Shown here in pieces: positions 5,870-8,227 of a stretch of 8,227 bases of DNA. The notes beneath the pieces were generated by a model. It made no database searches. It had not been told where the DNA came from and worked only from the letters and a program-made list of their open reading frames with translations. Numbering within the stretch: the stretch's first letter is position 1; every line of letters starts with the position of its first letter. This DNA is from Deltaproteobacteria bacterium (lineage in GTDB: Bacteria; Myxococcota_A; Polyangia; Polyangiales; Ga0077539), in assembly GCA_947494865.1 (NCBI GenBank), contig CANMAT010000137.1:1-8227 (forward strand), given 5' to 3'. The position numbers were made by a program, and so were the translations under genes.

Positions 5870-6979
5870 ATGTTCTCGCGACAGGTCAAGGTCGGCTTCT
5901 TTCTCATGCTGGGCATCGTGGTGCTCGGCGCGCTCGTGTTTCTCATCGGCGACGAGCGGCACATGTTCGACCGGCAGGCCCACCTGCGCGCGTCGTTCCG
6001 CGACGTGGCGGGCCTCAAGGTGGGCTCGCCCGTGCGCATGGGCGGCGTCGACGTGGGGGCCGTCACCGAGATCACCTTCGGCACCACCGACGCCGACCGG
6101 CTCATTCACGTGCGCTTCAGCATCGTGGCGTCGCAGCTCTCGCGCGTGCGCTCCGACAGCATCGTGCACATCGCCAGCAAGGGCCTCCTCGGCGACAAGG
6201 CCGTCGACGTCTCCATGGGCTCGCGGGGCACCGCCATCGCCGACGAGGGCCAGGTGCGCTCCGAGGAGAGCGACGACATCGCCGCCGCCATGAGCGCCGC
6301 CAGCAGCGCCATGCAGCGCGCCAACGAGGTGCTCGGCAACGTGGCCACCGCCACGCGCCCCCTCGCCTCGCCGCAGCTCGGCAACGACATCACCGCCCTC
6401 GTGCACGACCTCCGCACCATCTCGCGCGCCGTGGCCGAGGGCCCGGGCACCATGCACATGCTCCTCAGCGACCCGGGCACCGCCGCGCGCATCGAGCACA
6501 CCCTCTCGTCGGTGGAGGCCACCGCGAGCCGCCTCGCGGCCACCTCGGCCGAGGTCGACGCGCTCGCCCGCGACGCGCGCTCGGGCCACGGCCTCGTGCA
6601 CGCGCTCGTGTACGACCGCGAGGGCGAGCAGATGCTCCACTCGGTGGCGCGCGCCACCGACGAGGTGGCCGCCATCACCCACGACGTGCGCACCGGCAAC
6701 GGCGGCCTGCACCAGATCATCTACGGCACCGACTCGGCGCAGGCCGTGGCCAACGCCAACGCCGCCACCGCCTCGCTGCGCGACATCCTCGCGAACATTC
6801 AAGCGGGCCGCGGCACCGTGGGCGCGCTGCTCACCGACCCGTCGCTCTACGAAGACATGAAGACCCTCGTGGGCAACGTGCAGCGCAACGAGATCCTCCG
6901 CGCCATGGTGCGCTACTCCATCCACGAAGACGAGACGCGCCGCCCCGCCGTCAACGCCACGCCCGCCGCACCGCGCTGA
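5870..6979 (+). CDS. mlaD: MlaD-type MCE-domain lipid transport protein
   Basis: This 369-residue protein has one N-terminal transmembrane helix (about 9-27, GFFLMLGIVVLGALVFLIG) and then a single MCE domain (about 36-118) with the family core DVAGLKVGSPVRMGGVDVG (45-63) and the later SKGLLGDKAVDV segment (103-114). MCE proteins are held in the inner membrane, face the periplasm and form rings that pass lipids to or from a permease. After residue 120 the chain is predicted to be mostly helical and carries four degenerate units opening with G-x-G at 191, 239, 276 and 313, the last three exactly 37 residues apart; units 1 and 4 contain LLSDP or LLTDP. Such C-terminal helices often build a tube or bridge above the MCE ring. 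The gene closes the zinc-ribbon/ATPase unit. Its stop codon is one base from the stop of the convergent gene. Whether it imports or exports lipid cannot be read from the sequence. Confidence 0.9.
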   Translation: MFSRQVKVGFFLMLGIVVLGALVFLIGDERHMFDRQAHLRASFRDVAGLKVGSPVRMGGVDVGAVTEITFGTTDADRLIHVRFSIVASQLSRVRSDSIVHIASKGLLGDKAVDVSMGSRGTAIADEGQVRSEESDDIAAAMSAASSAMQRANEVLGNVATATRPLASPQLGNDITALVHDLRTISRAVAEGPGTMHMLLSDPGTAARIEHTLSSVEATASRLAATSAEVDALARDARSGHGLVHALVYDREGEQMLHSVARATDEVAAITHDVRTGNGGLHQIIYGTDSAQAVANANAATASLRDILANIQAGRGTVGALLTDPSLYEDMKTLVGNVQRNEILRAMVRYSIHEDETRRPAVNATPAAPR

Positions 6980-6983
6980 GTCA
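6977..6983. other. Convergent stop codons in a 7-base palindrome
   Basis: TGAGTCA contains the plus-strand TGA of the MCE gene and the minus-strand TGA of the hotdog gene, one base apart. There is no room for a terminator between the two genes, so their transcripts must run into each other unless termination is intragenic. Confidence 0.9.
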
Positions 6984-7478
6984 GCCCTGCGGCGCGGGAG
7001 GTTTGCCCTCGGCGTCGAGGCGCTCCCACCACGCGGTCTGGTCGCCCTCGTACACGAGCGTGTCGCCCTGCGTGAAGCGAAGGGTGTAGCGCCCGATGCC
7101 GCGGCGGTCGCCGATGCGCACCTGCGTGGCGCGCGCCTCGAGCACGAGGGGCTCGCCGGGCGCCGCGAGGGCGTGAAAGCGCGCCGCGTGGATCTTCGCC
7201 CCGTAGCCCACCCACCCGTCGCGGTGCCGCAGGCCCAGCACGTAGTAGGCGTGCACGAAGCCCATGATGCCCGTCATGTGCACCATGAGGCCGCCCGACA
7301 CGTGCCGCGGGTGCAGCACCGGGTGCACCCGCTGGGTGCGCGTGATCGGGAGGTCTTCGTGCGTGGGCATGCGCGCCCGCACGAGGCTCTGCTCCTTGTC
7401 GACGAGGAGGATCTCGTCGATGAGCTGACCTTCCGGTCCGTAGGGGCAGTCGGCGATGAAGTCGGGGTCGAGGGGCAT
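6981..7478 (-). CDS. Hotdog-fold protein, FabZ/dehydratase-like
   Basis: This 165-residue protein has the length and order of a single hotdog domain: a short N-terminal lead, QLIDEILLVDKEQSLVRARM like the opening strand pair of FabZ-type dehydratases, an active-site loop and helix region HPVLHPRHVSGGLMVHMTGIMGF (52-74), and a C-terminal strand pair ending TQGDTLVYEGDQTAWW. FabZ and FabA place a Glu or Asp in the central helix after the PGVL-like turn; here that position appears to be His67, so acyl-ACP dehydration is doubtful and an acyl-CoA-binding or thioesterase-like role is possible. It is cytoplasmic. I chose the ATG at 7478 because the upstream part of the open frame overlaps the real lipoprotein gene in another frame and is Arg-rich. 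There is no clear ribosome site. It lies 47 bases downstream of the lipoprotein gene and could share its transcript. The fold call rests on pattern recognition, and the substrate is unknown. Confidence 0.7.
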   Translation of the reverse strand: MPLDPDFIADCPYGPEGQLIDEILLVDKEQSLVRARMPTHEDLPITRTQRVHPVLHPRHVSGGLMVHMTGIMGFVHAYYVLGLRHRDGWVGYGAKIHAARFHALAAPGEPLVLEARATQVRIGDRRGIGRYTLRFTQGDTLVYEGDQTAWWERLDAEGKPPAPQG

Positions 7479-7525
7479 AGAGGCGCGCGACGCTGCCAGA
7501 GCGCGCGGCGCGACGCCAACAGTTC

Positions 7526-8185
7526 TCACAGCGGCGCGACGCAAGCGCCGTCGCGACAGACTCCGCCGTCGGCGCACGCGTACGCGCACATGCCGCAGTT
7601 GTTGCGATCGTTGCGCGTGTCGACGCAGCGCGACCCCAACGCCCCCGCGTCGGCGTCGTAGCAGCGCGCGCCGCCGCCGCACGCGGTGAGCCCCGCGCCG
7701 CAGCCCACCACGCAGAAGCCGCCCGCGCACCACTGCCCCGGCGCGCAGGCGCACCCGCACCCGCCGCAGTGCCTCGGGTCGCTCGTGACGTCGCCGCACT
7801 CGCCGTCGCACGCCACCAGCGGGGCGACGCAGGGCGCCATCACGCACGCCCCGCCCACGCACTCGTACGCGCTCGGGCACGCGCGGCCGCAGCGGCCGCA
7901 ATGGGCGCGGTCGGCCGTGATGTCGCGACATACTCCGTCACATCGCGCGAGGCCGCCACAGGGGTCGACGTCGCTCACGTCGCTCACGTCGCGCACGTCG
8001 CTCACGTCGCGCACGTCGCTCACGTCGCTCACGTCGCGCACGTCGCGCACGTCGCTCACGTCACGCGCATCGCTCACGTCGCTCACGTCGCTCACGTCGC
8101 GCGAGGCCTCGGCTGCGTCACGCGAGGTCGCGGTCTCGGCGCAGCTCGCGAGCGCGAAGGCGAAGGCGAGAGCGCGCAGAGTCAT
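7526..8185 (-). CDS. Cysteine-rich Stig1-like lipoprotein with DVS/DVR linker
   Basis: This 219-residue protein starts with a short lipoprotein signal (MTLR, hydrophobic ALAFAFALA, lipobox LASC with Cys15), so it should be lipidated and held in the envelope, probably the outer membrane since Ala follows the Cys. Next comes a linker of 14 tripeptides Asp-Val-Ser/Arg (30-71). The rest is three Cys-rich units with the cores HCGRCGRAC, HCGGCGCAC and NCGMCAYAC, related to those of the repeat protein at the left of the window; the third unit has a longer insertion (ARCYDADAGALGSRC) and a changed core (CGMCAYAC). The ATG at 8185 places the signal peptide correctly. The charged linker probably lifts the disulfide-bonded head off the membrane. 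The binding partner is unknown. The 47 bases to the hotdog gene would allow co-transcription. Confidence 0.85.
   Translation of the reverse strand: MTLRALAFAFALASCAETATSRDAAEASRDVSDVSDVSDARDVSDVRDVRDVSDVSDVRDVSDVRDVSDVSDVDPCGGLARCDGVCRDITADRAHCGRCGRACPSAYECVGGACVMAPCVAPLVACDGECGDVTSDPRHCGGCGCACAPGQWCAGGFCVVGCGAGLTACGGGARCYDADAGALGSRCVDTRNDRNNCGMCAYACADGGVCRDGACVAPL
7971..8096 (-). repeat. Fourteen 9-base tandem units encoding Asp-Val-Ser/Arg
   Basis: On the plus strand the unit is TCGCTCACG or TCGCGCACG; the two forms differ at one base and switch the encoded third residue between Ser and Arg. Nine copies are the Ser form, four the Arg form, and one (8061-8069, TCACGCGCA) is irregular and gives Asp-Ala-Arg. 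Copy changes would keep the reading frame. Confidence 0.95.
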
Positions 8186-8227
8186 CCACGCGATGGTAGC
8201 CGCTCGCAGAGGCGATACAACGATTGA
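8186..8227 (-). promoter_or_regulatory. 5' flank of the lipoprotein gene
   Basis: Only 42 bases upstream of the lipoprotein start are in the window. They are less GC-rich at the far end (TCAATCGTTGTATCG on the minus strand), which could be promoter sequence, but no convincing -35/-10 pair or Shine-Dalgarno can be named. Confidence 0.2.

Noticed and set aside
2348..6925. A 1525-codon open frame on the minus strand
   Set aside because: It runs antisense through the reductase, zinc-ribbon, ATPase and MCE genes, all with recognised motifs. Its product is a low-complexity His/Arg/Gly/Ala mix, as expected when GC-rich codons are read from the other strand. The ATG at 2635 with a nearby AGGA also opens only this frame and is not used by the phosphoesterase.
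7479..7525. GC-rich inverted repeat (GCGCGC elements) between the lipoprotein and hotdog genes
   Set aside because: Short CG-alternating matches are expected by chance at this base composition, and no stem with a defined loop or T-run could be supported.
7479..7931. N-terminal extension of the hotdog frame upstream of 7478
   Set aside because: It overlaps the lipoprotein gene in another frame and is strongly Arg-rich; the hotdog domain begins just after the ATG at 7478.
7971..8096. Possible CRISPR array or binding-site array
   Set aside because: Units are 9 bases, directly adjacent and without spacers. They are in frame inside a coding gene, so a coding tandem repeat explains them.
7769..8227. 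Plus-strand frame with repeated Ala-His-Val residues
   Set aside because: It is the antisense reading of the 9-base array and the lipoprotein gene, which has a proper signal peptide and cysteine units.

Overview
The window is very GC-rich, with strong G/C bias at third codon positions. It carries cysteine-rich repeat proteins built on NCGxCGxxC units, a zinc-ribbon/low-complexity membrane protein and Mla-type lipid-transport genes. This combination suggests a myxobacterium (Myxococcota, most like the Polyangiales/Sandaracinus side). The assignment is an inference from gene content and composition, not from a search.

Layout from left to right. (1) 1-1544 (+) is the 3' part of a long cysteine-rich repeat protein with eleven Stig1-like units; its start lies outside the window. 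(2) A 40-base G+C hairpin at 1555-1594 sits between it and a convergent gene. (3) 1632-2594 (-) is a DHH/DHHA1 phosphoesterase. (4) 2681-3628 (+), divergent from it, is an aldo/keto reductase in which two of the four usual catalytic residues are substituted. (5) 3764-6979 (+) is a three-gene unit with 24-base gaps: a zinc-ribbon protein with a Pro/Gly/Gln-rich middle and a C-terminal membrane anchor, an MlaF-type ABC ATPase and an MlaD-type MCE-domain protein. (6) On the minus strand, ending one base from the MCE gene, are a hotdog-fold protein (6981-7478) and, upstream of it, a cysteine-rich lipoprotein (7526-8185) whose mature N-terminus is a run of Asp-Val-Ser/Arg tripeptides.

How the genes may work together. 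The three-gene unit probably concerns phospholipid traffic between inner and outer membrane: the MCE protein is anchored in the inner membrane and faces the periplasm, and the ATPase powers a permease from the cytoplasmic side. No MlaE permease is present; the place next to the ATPase is taken by the zinc-ribbon protein, which is the most unusual arrangement here. The two Stig1-like proteins at the ends are exported repeat proteins of one family (export is visible only for the right-hand one). The phosphoesterase, reductase and hotdog protein look like separate housekeeping or accessory enzymes.

No RNA genes, CRISPR arrays, insertion sequences, attachment sites or replication origins were seen. 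Most other long open frames are antisense or shifted shadows caused by the high GC content.
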